Shown here piece after piece: positions 6,766 to 14,946 of a stretch of 26,680 nt of DNA. The translations under genes were made by a program, and so were the position numbers. Location of the stretch: assembly GCA_964481765.1 (NCBI GenBank), contig CAYZVJ010000039.1:1-26680 (forward strand). The letters run 5' to 3'. Position 1 is the first letter of the stretch, and each line of letters opens with the position of its first letter. Source of the DNA: G020353115 sp964481765. GTDB taxonomy: Bacteria > Bacteroidota > Bacteroidia > Bacteroidales > VadinHA17. The notes under the pieces are model-generated. The model was not told where the DNA came from and searched no databases. It saw only the letters and a program-made list of their open reading frames with translations.

Positions 6766-8826
6766 ATGAAAAAAAATAAACAGATCATTAACCGGGAACT
6801 GAGCTGGCTCTCCTTTAACCACAGGGTGCTGCAGGAAGCAATGGATTCGTCCAATCCGCTCATTGAACGAATCCGGTTCCTCGGTATTTTTTCCAATAAC
6901 CTCGATGAATTTTTTAAGGTCCGGGTTGCTTCCGTTAAACGAATGCTCGATTACCAAATAATATCCAAAGATTTTATAGGAGGGAAACCGTTAAAAATTT
7001 TGCAAAAGATCCAGGAAACAGTAATTGATCTGCAGAATCAATTTGATATTGCTTACCAGGATATTTTGCAAAGTTTAGCCAGGGAAAACATCTACATCAT
7101 TAACGAAAATCAATTGAGTGAAGAGCAGGGCGTTTTTGTAAGGGACTATTTTCATCAGCAGGTGCTACCGATCCTTTCACCTATCATGTTGCACAACCTG
7201 GATCAGATACCCCGGTTAACCGACAAAACCATATATCTTGCCATACGCCTTACCGGAACCCACGCCAATTTGCAAAAAGAGTATGCACTCATTGAAATCC
7301 CTGCAGGCGAAATACCGAGATTTTTTGTATTGCCACAGATCGATGAGAAACAGTGTATTATGCTACTGGAAGATGTGGTCCGTTACTGTTTAAAAGATGT
7401 ATTTTCAATCTTTAAATTCGACAGGTTCGAGTCATATACCATAAAACTGACCCGGGACGCTGAACTGGACATTGACAATGACCTGTCGAAAAGTTTTCTT
7501 GAAAAAATCTCTCACGGTGTTTGGGCACGAAAAAAAGGACAACCGGTACGTTTTATATATGATAAAAGAATCCCGGAAGATCTCCTCTCATTTATCATCA
7601 ACAAATTGGAACTTGATGAAGCCGATAATTTAATTCCCGGAGGAAGGTACCATAACTTCAAGGATTTCATGACGTTCCCGAATATCGGAGGCGATAACCT
7701 GGTCTTTCCTCCGATTCAGGCAGTCAATCATCCCCGATTAAAACCCAACAAAAGCATTATAGATGAAATAGCCAAAAGTGATTTTTTACTGCATTATCCA
7801 TACCACAATTTTAATCAATACATCAATCTTCTTCGGGAAGCAGCCATTGATCCCCATGTAGTTTCTATTAAAATCACACTATATCGTGTCGCTGAAGTAT
7901 CCAGAGTGATCATGGCGCTGATCAATGCCGCAAGAAATGGTAAAGAGGTTACGGTTATCTTTGAACTTCAGGCAAGATTCAATGAGGAATCGAACATCCG
8001 GTGGTCCAAAAAACTTCAGGAAGTGGGTGCTAATGTTATTTTCGGTGTACCCGGATTAAAAATTCATGCCAAACTAACCCTGATCAGCCGAAGGGAAAAT
8101 AGAAGAATGGTCCATTATACCTGTGTTGGAACCGGAAATTTTCATGAGGAAAATGCAGCGGTCTATGTCGATTGCAGCCTCTTTACCATAGATCCAATGA
8201 TCACAGCAGAGGTTCGGAAAGTGTTCGATTTCTTTGAGCATCCATTCCGGTCATTCTCATACAAACATCTGATCGTCTCTCCACTCTATATGAGAAGAAA
8301 ATGCAATCATCTTGTTGAAAACGAGATAAAAAATGCACTGGCAGGTAAGGAAGCATCCATAATACTCAAACTAAACAGCGTCGTCGATACCGAACTCATT
8401 AACAAGTTATATCGTGCAAGCAATGCCGGTGTGAAAATAAAACTGATCATCCGGGGTATCTGTTCACTGATTCCCGGAATCCAGGGAATGAGTGAAAATA
8501 TTGAAATTATCAGTATTGTTGGCCGGTTCCTTGAACATTCCAGGTTCATGATCTTTCACAACGATGGGGATGAGCTTTATTATTTATCTTCTGCCGACTG
8601 GATGATCCGTAACATGGATCACCGGGTTGAAGTCGCCTGTCCGATTTATGATCCAAAACTTCAACAGGAGATTAAGAAAATGATCAAACTGCACCTGTCG
8701 GATAATATTAAAGCCCGGATCGTAAATAAAGAACAGGACAATGTTTACCGAAAAAACCGTTCAAAAAAACAGATCGATTCACAACAGGAGATCTATAAAA
8801 AAATTACACAGCATCTTTTCAGGTAA
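6766..8826 (+). CDS. ppk1: Polyphosphate kinase 1
   Basis: PPK1 reversibly polymerises the terminal phosphate of ATP into polyphosphate at the membrane or in the cytoplasm. The 686-aa length is normal. The N-terminal domain begins with the typical NRELSWLSFNHRVLQEA and NNLDEFFKVRVA. The two phospholipase D-like catalytic halves carry the conserved histidines H434 (GLKIHAKLTLI, the autophosphorylated position) and H591 (LEHSRFMIFHN). The middle domain has FPNIGGDNLVFPP. All key motifs are intact. The start follows the purine-rich AAGGAAGG, about 13 nt upstream, one of the better ribosome sites in this window. It follows the SixA-type phosphatase closely and precedes an IMPase-family gene by 65 nt. 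Confidence 0.96.
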   Translation: MKKNKQIINRELSWLSFNHRVLQEAMDSSNPLIERIRFLGIFSNNLDEFFKVRVASVKRMLDYQIISKDFIGGKPLKILQKIQETVIDLQNQFDIAYQDILQSLARENIYIINENQLSEEQGVFVRDYFHQQVLPILSPIMLHNLDQIPRLTDKTIYLAIRLTGTHANLQKEYALIEIPAGEIPRFFVLPQIDEKQCIMLLEDVVRYCLKDVFSIFKFDRFESYTIKLTRDAELDIDNDLSKSFLEKISHGVWARKKGQPVRFIYDKRIPEDLLSFIINKLELDEADNLIPGGRYHNFKDFMTFPNIGGDNLVFPPIQAVNHPRLKPNKSIIDEIAKSDFLLHYPYHNFNQYINLLREAAIDPHVVSIKITLYRVAEVSRVIMALINAARNGKEVTVIFELQARFNEESNIRWSKKLQEVGANVIFGVPGLKIHAKLTLISRRENRRMVHYTCVGTGNFHEENAAVYVDCSLFTIDPMITAEVRKVFDFFEHPFRSFSYKHLIVSPLYMRRKCNHLVENEIKNALAGKEASIILKLNSVVDTELINKLYRASNAGVKIKLIIRGICSLIPGIQGMSENIEIISIVGRFLEHSRFMIFHNDGDELYYLSSADWMIRNMDHRVEVACPIYDPKLQQEIKKMIKLHLSDNIKARIVNKEQDNVYRKNRSKKQIDSQQEIYKKITQHLFR

Positions 8827-8891
8827 TTCTTTTGTAACGGTTTTAAAACAGCAGTTTATTCGGTTATCCAATTCAGCATAAAATAGGTGAT

Positions 8892-9704
8892 ATGTATATA
8901 AAAACCAAGGAATTAGAACAAATATGCTGTCGGGTTAAGGATCTGGCCATGGAAGTGGGCGATTTTATTCAGAAGGAAGCAACGGAATTTTCATCCGGAA
9001 AAATTGAAACAAAGGGTGTACATAACTATGTATCGTATGTGGATAAAGGTGCTGAAGAGAAGCTTACAGAAGGGTTATCCGTTATTTTACCCGATACAGG
9101 ATTCATTACCGAAGAGGAGACTACGAAACAAATTACGAAAGAGTATACCTGGATTATCGATCCACTGGACGGGACTACCAATTTCATCCACGGCCTTCCC
9201 CCCTATTCCATCAGTATTGCCCTGATGAGGGAAAACAGGATCATCCTCGGACTGGTTTTGGAAGTGGTTGCTCACGAGTGTTTCTATGCCTGGGAGTCAG
9301 GTCCTGCCTTCTTGAATGGTAACGAAATAGCTGTCTCGAAAACCAGTTCCATCAACGATGCACTGATAGCTACCGGTTTCCCCTACTCTGATTTTGAACG
9401 TTTCGGTCCGTTTATCGATTCACTGATGTATTTCATGAGGAATACTCACGGCGTGCGGCGTCTTGGTTCGGCAGCAATTGATCTTGCCTATCTCGCCTGT
9501 GGCAGACTGGATGCTTTCTGGGAATACAGTCTGAATCCGTGGGATGTCGCTGCCGGAGCGTTTATCATCGAGCAGGCTGGAGGGTCTGTAAGCGATTTTT
9601 CAGGGGGATCAAACTACCTTTTCGGGAAAGAGATCGTTGCCGCTAATGCATTGATATTTGATGACTTTCTAAACATTGTTGGCAGTTTTATGAATCGGGA
9701 ATGA
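8892..9704 (+). CDS. Inositol monophosphatase family phosphatase
   Basis: This 270-aa protein of the Mg2+-dependent IMPase/FIG superfamily hydrolyses a small phosphomonoester; candidates are inositol phosphates, or PAP if it is CysQ-like. Metal ligands are visible in order: E74-E76 (FITEEETT), D90 and D93 (IIDPLDGTTNF), and D218 (WDVAAGAF). Overall it resembles SuhB more than CysQ. It is cytoplasmic. It follows ppk1 in the same direction with a 65-nt gap that has no obvious terminator, so read-through is plausible. The substrate cannot be assigned from sequence. Confidence 0.9.
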   Translation: MYIKTKELEQICCRVKDLAMEVGDFIQKEATEFSSGKIETKGVHNYVSYVDKGAEEKLTEGLSVILPDTGFITEEETTKQITKEYTWIIDPLDGTTNFIHGLPPYSISIALMRENRIILGLVLEVVAHECFYAWESGPAFLNGNEIAVSKTSSINDALIATGFPYSDFERFGPFIDSLMYFMRNTHGVRRLGSAAIDLAYLACGRLDAFWEYSLNPWDVAAGAFIIEQAGGSVSDFSGGSNYLFGKEIVAANALIFDDFLNIVGSFMNRE

Positions 9705-10039
9705 GAGATAAGGAGACTGAGAGACTGTGTGACAAAGGGACGAAGAAGGGAGACTGCGTGACGGTTTGAATGTGAGACTTTTAGAGGGGGAGACTGTGAG
9801 AGAAAAAGAGGTTGGTCCTGGGTGCTCGGTTCTCGGTCCTCGGTAAAGAAAGTAACCAGTGAAAAGTAACCTGTGACGAGATAGGTAAAACAATGTCCCG
9901 GAGGTGCCAAAAGCATGCCCATGGCAGACTGAAAGAAGTGAGTTGGGAGTTGTGAGTTACGCCTGCCTCGGCAGACAGGGAATACGGGTTATGAGTTATG
10001 GAAGAAGGACTATACACCCGCTGAAAGGGCATTTAATCT

Positions 10040-10063
10040 GGAGACGCCATGCATGGCGTCTCC
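10040..10063. repeat. 24-bp perfect palindrome
   Basis: ggagacgccatg followed directly by catggcgtctcc is a perfect palindrome. The core agacgccatgcatggcgtct is a type of palindromic repeat I recall from several phyla, including cyanobacteria and Bacteroidota; this was not verified by a search. It lies 16 nt upstream of the promoter box for the acyltransferase gene. Confidence 0.75.
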
Positions 10064-10079
10064 ACGAAAATAAAATTTG

Positions 10080-10087
10080 TACCTTTG
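10080..10087 (+). promoter_or_regulatory. Candidate -7 box of the acyltransferase gene
   Basis: TACCTTTG matches TAnnTTTG exactly. Transcription would start near 10093, downstream of every upstream in-frame ATG, which supports the short GTG start at 10108. No TTTG is seen at -33; that region overlaps the end of the 24-bp palindrome. Confidence 0.45.
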
Positions 10088-10107
10088 GCTTGTTAATTCA
10101 TTCTCAG

Positions 10108-10989
10108 GTGTCGAAAATCGGTTTTTATACGTTTTACGGATTCATCTGGCTCATTACCTGGCTACCGATCAGGGTCCAATACATCTTCTCAGACTTCCTG
10201 TTCTGCATCGGATACTATCTCCTGCAGTACCGGAAAAAAACCACCATGACAAACCTCAGGAATGCCTTTCCTGAAAAATCCGAAAAGGATATACGGGAAA
10301 TTGCCCGTAAATTCTACAGGCATCTGTTTGATCTGTTCATCGAATCGATGGCTTCGATGCACATCACCAAAAAAGAGATAAACAAACGGATGGTATTTAA
10401 AAATATGGATTTGCTCGAAAAGTTCTATATAGCGGGAAAAAGCCTCACTGTTGTAAGCGGACATTACGGCAACTGGGAATGGCCATTCAATAGCCCTTTA
10501 TTCAGTCAGTACCTGGTACTGGCGATCTATAAGAAATTAAGTAATGAACGGTTTAACCGATTGTATAACAAGCTGCGATCGCGGTTTGGCGTTGAGCCCG
10601 TAGAGATGAAAAAGACACTCAGAAGGCTCATTGAATGCAGGCAAAACGGGATACTGACCATGACCTATGTTCTGGGTGATCAGCGCCCCCTGAAACGGAA
10701 TATCCGCTACTGGCTCACCTTTCTGAACCAGGATACCCCGGTTTATCTCGGGGCGGAGAGGATATCTATCCAGCTTGATCACCCGGTTATCTATATGCAC
10801 ATTCAAAAGATCCGGAGGGGATATTATACCGTTGAATTCACCACACTGGCTGAACACCCCAAAGAAACCGGGGAGTTTGAAATCACCCGGCTTATCATGG
10901 AAACATTGGAAAAATATATCCGGAAACAACCGGAATACTGGCTCTGGTCACACAAACGCTGGAAATATAATAAAACAGATTTTCAATGA
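10108..10989 (+). CDS. Lipid A biosynthesis acyltransferase (LpxL/HtrB family)
   Basis: This enzyme transfers a secondary fatty acyl chain to the lipid A precursor at the inner membrane. From the GTG at 10108 the protein is 293 aa, a usual length for Bacteroidota homologs. Residues 3-35 hold the expected amphipathic/membrane helix (FYTFYGFIWLITWLPIRVQY), followed by NLRNAFPEKSEKDI. The catalytic HX4(D/E) motif is H119-YGNW-E124. A frame open back to 9904 adds 68 residues encoded by repeats, so that start is rejected; TTG at 10090 is an alternative. The stop overlaps the glycosyltransferase start by 4 nt (ATGA), so the two are translationally coupled. Which acyl chain is added is unknown. Confidence 0.88.
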   Translation: MSKIGFYTFYGFIWLITWLPIRVQYIFSDFLFCIGYYLLQYRKKTTMTNLRNAFPEKSEKDIREIARKFYRHLFDLFIESMASMHITKKEINKRMVFKNMDLLEKFYIAGKSLTVVSGHYGNWEWPFNSPLFSQYLVLAIYKKLSNERFNRLYNKLRSRFGVEPVEMKKTLRRLIECRQNGILTMTYVLGDQRPLKRNIRYWLTFLNQDTPVYLGAERISIQLDHPVIYMHIQKIRRGYYTVEFTTLAEHPKETGEFEITRLIMETLEKYIRKQPEYWLWSHKRWKYNKTDFQ

Positions 10990-12014
10990 TCAGAATCTCT
11001 GTAATCATTCTGAACTGGAACGGGAAGCATTTTCTTGAAAAGTTACTGCCATCGGTGGTGAAACATTCATCCCTTCCCGATGTGGAGATTGTGGTTGCAG
11101 ACAACGGATCAACAGACGATTCCGTCGAATTCCTGGAAAACCAGTATCCGAAAATCACATTGTTGAAGTTTGACCGGAATTTTGGTTTTGCCGAGGGATA
11201 CAACAGAGCATTACAACAGATTGAATCGGAATACTACGTTCTGCTGAATTCAGATGTTGAAGTGACCGGGACATGGATACAACCCATCATTCAACTGATG
11301 GATTCCGATAAAAAGATTGCTGCCTGTATGCCCAAGATAAGGGATTTCAACAACAGGAAATCTTTTGAGTATGCCGGAGCATCGGGAGGATTCATTGACA
11401 GGTATGGATACACTTTCTGTCGCGGGAGAATTTTCAACATCATTGAGGAAGATAATAAACAGTACGATGATACACGGGAGGTATTCTGGGCGTCCGGAGC
11501 CTCTCTTTTTATCAGGGCAGATGCGTTTCATCAGGCAGGAGGTTTGGATGGGAAATTTTTTGCACACATGGAAGAGATTGACCTCTGCTGGCGGTTAAAG
11601 AACCGGGGATTCCGGATTTCTTCTTCGGGGCAATCCCTGGTTTACCATGTCGGAGGTGGTGCATTACCCATGAACCATCCAAGAAAAACATACCTGAATT
11701 TCAGAAACAACCTATACCTCCTTTATAAAAACCTTCCTGCACAGCATTTTAAAAGAACCATGCTCAGCCGCCTTTTATTGGACATCATAGCGGCTGTTAA
11801 ATTCCTCTTCAGCCTCGAATTCAGTAACTTCCTGTCCGTGTTCAGAGCTCATATCTCCTTTTTCAGCTCTCTCCCCCGGTTGAAAACAGACCGACAAGAA
11901 AATCTCAAAAAAGCGGTAACTTTTCAGCACCCTGAGATCTATCCTCACAGTATTGTTATCGATTTTTTCATTCGAAGCAAAAAAAGGTTTTCCGATCTTT
12001 CCTGGTCCGAATGA
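10986..12014 (+). CDS. Family 2 glycosyltransferase (rhamnosyltransferase-like)
   Basis: This 342-aa GT-A-fold glycosyltransferase starts directly with the GT2 signature ISVIILNWNGKHFLEKLL. The nucleotide-sugar-binding VVADNGSTDDS follows, with the DXD-like NSDVEV near residue 90, and the acceptor-side FFAHMEEIDLCWRLKNRGFRI near 190. The set resembles rhamnosyl/dTDP-sugar transferases, but neither donor nor acceptor can be fixed. The C-terminal tail (about 250-342) is basic and hydrophobic and may bind the membrane. The start ATG overlaps the acyltransferase stop by 4 nt, which points to joint production and a role in lipopolysaccharide or another envelope glycan. Confidence 0.88.
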   Translation: MIRISVIILNWNGKHFLEKLLPSVVKHSSLPDVEIVVADNGSTDDSVEFLENQYPKITLLKFDRNFGFAEGYNRALQQIESEYYVLLNSDVEVTGTWIQPIIQLMDSDKKIAACMPKIRDFNNRKSFEYAGASGGFIDRYGYTFCRGRIFNIIEEDNKQYDDTREVFWASGASLFIRADAFHQAGGLDGKFFAHMEEIDLCWRLKNRGFRISSSGQSLVYHVGGGALPMNHPRKTYLNFRNNLYLLYKNLPAQHFKRTMLSRLLLDIIAAVKFLFSLEFSNFLSVFRAHISFFSSLPRLKTDRQENLKKAVTFQHPEIYPHSIVIDFFIRSKKRFSDLSWSE

Positions 12015-12020
12015 TCGTTA

Positions 12021-12028
12021 TATATTTG
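12021..12028 (+). promoter_or_regulatory. Candidate -7 box of the metallophosphoesterase gene
   Basis: TATATTTG matches TAnnTTTG exactly, 22 nt before the ATG at 12051. TTTC at the -33 distance (11998-12001) is one base off TTTG, with 19-nt spacing. The box lies just after the glycosyltransferase stop, so the next gene can be transcribed on its own. Confidence 0.5.
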
Positions 12029-12050
12029 AGGCTTCGAAAAAACCTGTTCC

Positions 12051-13211
12051 ATGAAAACCATTCAATATATCGTATTCTTTGGCATCGTATTTACGATTTA
12101 TGGTTTGATCAATGTGTATGTTTATTACCGGGGTATTTCAATCATACCCAATACCGTTCATGCCCGTAATTTCTTCTTTTTCACCTTTCTTTTTTTTTCG
12201 TTTTCTTTTGTTATCGGAAGGTTCCTTGAAAGGATATGGTTGTCACCCGTAAGCTTTGCATTCACCTGGATCGGGTCTTTCTGGCTGGCGGCAATGTTTT
12301 ATTTCTTTCTCCTTGCCGTTCTCTCCGATATCGTACGACTTTTCAATCATTTCTTTCACTTCTATCCGGATTTCATTACATCCAATCCGGATGCCTTCCG
12401 TAGGTACGCCTTCCTGATCGCGGTGTCTGTTGTTGTAATAACCCTTATTGCGGGCCATTTGAATGCAGTGATTCCAAGGGTTAAACGCATTCCGCTTACC
12501 ATAAATAAGGCAGTAAATATTGAATCCCCGTTTCGTGTCGTAGTCGTTTCAGATATTCATCTTGGGACGATCATTGGTCCCAGGCGTGAAAAACGACTCG
12601 TGAAAAAGATCAACTCACTTGAACCCGATCTGGTTTTATTTGCCGGGGATGTTGTGGATGAGGATCTGGGGCCGGTTTTACATCAGAATGTCGGGAAAGA
12701 ACTGGAAAACATCAAATCCGGTAATGGTATCTATTCCATTACCGGGAATCATGAATACATCGGTGGTGTAGAAGAAGCAGTTGCATTTCTTACCAGGCAT
12801 GGGATCACTGTATTACGTGATAGCGTGACAAGGATAATGAATGCTATCTATGTTATCGGCAGGGAGGATCATGATCAGAGAAGATTTGGTGGCAGCGGGA
12901 AAAAACCCTTGCATGAACTGCTTCAGGATGTGGACATGACAAAACCTGTCATTGTCCTGGATCACCAGCCAACAACCCTGGATGAATCGGTTCAAAACAA
13001 AGTGGATCTTCACCTTTCCGGTCATACACACAACGGGCAGATCTGGCCGCTAAACCTCCTTACACGCAAAATATACCAATTAAGCTGGGGGTATGAAAAA
13101 AGAGGACCGACACACATCTACGTATCGTCCGGATTCGGAACCTGGGGACCTCCGGTAAGAATAGGGAGTCATCCGGAGATTGTGGAATTGGTGCTGACCT
13201 TCCGGAAGTAA
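12051..13211 (+). CDS. Membrane-anchored metallophosphoesterase
   Basis: This 386-aa protein has an N-terminal half with four predicted membrane helices (about 4-24, 40-59, 70-95 and 121-141) and a C-terminal calcineurin-like phosphoesterase domain. Dinuclear metal ligands are visible in order: D168 and H170 (SDIHLG), GDVVDED, the GNHE motif with H234, LDHQP, and GHTHNG with H325 and H327. This is the YkuE/YaeI-like layout. Relatives act on phospholipid-type or UDP-linked substrates, but the substrate here is unknown. The catalytic domain most likely faces one side of the inner membrane; which side I cannot tell. The position after the acyltransferase and GT2 genes fits envelope lipid metabolism. 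Confidence 0.88.
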   Translation: MKTIQYIVFFGIVFTIYGLINVYVYYRGISIIPNTVHARNFFFFTFLFFSFSFVIGRFLERIWLSPVSFAFTWIGSFWLAAMFYFFLLAVLSDIVRLFNHFFHFYPDFITSNPDAFRRYAFLIAVSVVVITLIAGHLNAVIPRVKRIPLTINKAVNIESPFRVVVVSDIHLGTIIGPRREKRLVKKINSLEPDLVLFAGDVVDEDLGPVLHQNVGKELENIKSGNGIYSITGNHEYIGGVEEAVAFLTRHGITVLRDSVTRIMNAIYVIGREDHDQRRFGGSGKKPLHELLQDVDMTKPVIVLDHQPTTLDESVQNKVDLHLSGHTHNGQIWPLNLLTRKIYQLSWGYEKRGPTHIYVSSGFGTWGPPVRIGSHPEIVELVLTFRK

Positions 13212-13551
13212 ATACATCTTTCTCAATCCACCTTCATCCCCTCCGGTCAGGCAGGCGTAGGACGAAAGATGTTTTTCGGCAACGATGCCCGTATCGAAGT
13301 TCGTTTATCGGTTACGTCAGAAAAAAAGAAAATACGACTTACGTAAGACGCTTTACGACCCGGATTTCGTTACCGAATAACGTTTCACGATTTTCTCAGA
13401 GGAGCGGGTGCATCAATCCACAGAAAGCGCATGCTTCAGGGAATCCAACCGTGTTTTGTAGTCATCCATTGCCCGTTCGATAACATCGAGTGCTTCCTTT
13501 ATCCGGTAAGTATGGGTGATTTCACAATCCCTCCGATTTCCGGGAAGGTCT
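13212..13551. other. Intergenic gap with degenerate repeats and a coding remnant
   Basis: The first part contains the 9-bp inverted repeat acatctttc (13214-13222) and gaaagatgt (13264-13272) followed by TTTTT, a possible weak terminator for the metallophosphoesterase gene despite a 41-nt loop. The loop holds a partial CCTGCC-family repeat (caggcaggcg). The stretch from about 13290 to 13390 has cgttac/cgtaag words like those in other gaps. The remainder is the minus-strand coding-like remnant described separately. Confidence 0.5.
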
Positions 13552-13565
13552 TTATAGCGAATCGA
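13413..13565 (-). pseudogene. Possible C-terminal coding remnant downstream of murF
   Basis: A minus-strand frame of 50 codons runs from just inside the murF 3' end to a TGA at 13413-13415. It encodes a polar, helix-like stretch (DCEITHTYRIKEALDVIE and then RAMDDYKTRLDSLKHALSV) whose composition looks like real protein. The frame has no start codon except an internal ATG at 13469, which would leave 18 residues. I do not recognise the family. It could be the tail of a decayed gene, a very small protein, or chance. Confidence 0.3.
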
Positions 13566-14847
13566 TCAGTCTTTCAAGCCCTATTTTTCTTGATCCTTTT
13601 ATGAATATCTCCCTGGACCGTAAGGGATTCCTTTTCAGCCAGTCAATGAGATCATCAACGGTTTGAAAGGTTTGATAAACTCTGCCTGAACCGATCTGGC
13701 TGAAAACCGAACCAACCAGGATTATATCATTTATTCCGCTCCCATCCAGTTTGGCAACCAACTTTTCATGTTCCTCCACTGCTGTATCACCCAGTTCAAG
13801 CATATCCCCAAGGATGAGTAGACCATTCATGCCACTGCATCTCATAAAATCATCGATAGCAAGAACCATGCTGGTTGGATTTGCATTATAGGCATCCAGC
13901 AGGACGGTATTGTATTTTGTATGTACTATTTGTGAACGGTTGTTTTCAGGAACATATGACTCAATGGCTTCAATGATTTGATGAATACCCACGTTAAAAT
14001 AGTCACCGACGCGTACCGCAGCCATTACATTTTCAGCATTGTATCTACCTGCCAGCCTGGTATGGATCTGTAATTCATCACCCATATAATGGAGGATCAT
14101 GCTAAGAAGATGGGGGTTATCGTTTTCAGGAAGGTCACCCCGGAAAAGTCGGTTATCGCAGTATGGAACTTTTTCGAATCTTCTTTCCAGAAGCATATTG
14201 TTCAGTACCTCATTCTTTTCATCGTAGAATACCACTCCTTCCATTTCTTCGAGGGAATCGTATAATTCAGCTTTTGCTTTCCGAACATTTTCAGGCGAAC
14301 CAAATCCTTCCAGATGTGCGACTCCAACATTTGTGATCAATCCATGTGTTGGTCTGGCAATCTGGCACAGGCGGTTTATTTCCCCAATATGATTGGCCCC
14401 CATTTCGACAACAGCAATTTCTGTTTCACTGGAAAGGGACAGGAGAGTAAGCGGTACACCAATTTCATTATTCAGGTTTTCTTTGGTGGAGAGCACTTTG
14501 TATTTTCTTTTCAACACTCTTGAGACCAGTTCTTTGGTTGTTGTTTTACCATTCGTACCGGTAATACCGACAACCGGTATGGTAAAATAATTTCTATGCA
14601 AGGCTGCCAGTTCCTGAAGGCATTCCAGGGAATTATCAACGATAATATACCGTTCATCTTTAGCCTGAATTTTATCGTCAATTACAGCATACCTGCAGCC
14701 TTTTTCCAGTGCCGCCTCAGCAAATTCATTTCCATTGAACCGATCACCTCTCAATGCAAAGAAAATGGCACCTTCGCTTCGTATTCTGGAGTCGGTAGAG
14801 ATGACCGGGTTTTCAACAAAACGTGTATAGAGTTCCTGGATATTCAT
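13552..14847 (-). CDS. murF: UDP-N-acetylmuramoyl-tripeptide--D-alanyl-D-alanine ligase
   Basis: MurF adds D-Ala-D-Ala to the UDP-MurNAc-tripeptide, the last cytoplasmic step of the peptidoglycan precursor. The 431-aa length is normal. The N-terminal domain has STDSRIRSEGAIFFALRGDRFNGNEF in two conserved parts, the P-loop is GTNGKTT at 97-103, and the central domain carries VEMGANHIGEI, VGVAHLEGFGS and DAYNANPTSM, all MurF hallmarks. It is separated from gldJ upstream by a strong terminator, so it should have its own promoter within the roughly 50 nt before its ATG, though I see no consensus box there. Its neighbourhood with gldJ recurs in Bacteroidota, from memory. Confidence 0.95.
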   Translation of the reverse strand: MNIQELYTRFVENPVISTDSRIRSEGAIFFALRGDRFNGNEFAEAALEKGCRYAVIDDKIQAKDERYIIVDNSLECLQELAALHRNYFTIPVVGITGTNGKTTTKELVSRVLKRKYKVLSTKENLNNEIGVPLTLLSLSSETEIAVVEMGANHIGEINRLCQIARPTHGLITNVGVAHLEGFGSPENVRKAKAELYDSLEEMEGVVFYDEKNEVLNNMLLERRFEKVPYCDNRLFRGDLPENDNPHLLSMILHYMGDELQIHTRLAGRYNAENVMAAVRVGDYFNVGIHQIIEAIESYVPENNRSQIVHTKYNTVLLDAYNANPTSMVLAIDDFMRCSGMNGLLILGDMLELGDTAVEEHEKLVAKLDGSGINDIILVGSVFSQIGSGRVYQTFQTVDDLIDWLKRNPLRSREIFIKGSRKIGLERLIDSL

Positions 14848-14891
14848 TGGCAGGGAAATGAATTCAATGGTTGATCATCGTTTCGTGAACA

Positions 14892-14925
14892 GATAAAAAA
14901 AACCTCATTAAATCTAATGAGGTTT
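14892..14925 (-). terminator. Intrinsic terminator of gldJ
   Basis: aaacctcatta (14900-14910) pairs with taatgaggttt (14915-14925) around a 4-nt loop. On the minus strand the hairpin is followed by a run of eight T. It lies 21 nt after the gldJ stop and before murF, which separates the two transcripts. Confidence 0.85.
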
Positions 14926-14946
14926 AAACTTATTTTCAATGTTTTT

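Larger units (their letters stand above)
9705..10107. other. Intergenic repeat-rich gap
   Basis: An open frame in phase with the acyltransferase crosses part of this gap, but its translation follows the repeats (for example RRHAWRLHE from the 24-bp palindrome) and not protein family sequence. From 9705 to about 9800 the gap has purine-rich gagactg/gtgtgac words, then ctcggttctcggtcctcgg, then gagttgtgagttacg, an imperfect CCTGCC-family palindrome near 9962-9979, and the palindrome at 10040-10063. No gene is supported. Confidence 0.6.

Noticed and set aside
9904..10107. N-terminal extension of the acyltransferase to an ATG at 9904
   Set aside because: The added 68 residues are translated from intergenic repeats (including the 24-bp palindrome), and the candidate transcription start lies downstream of that ATG.
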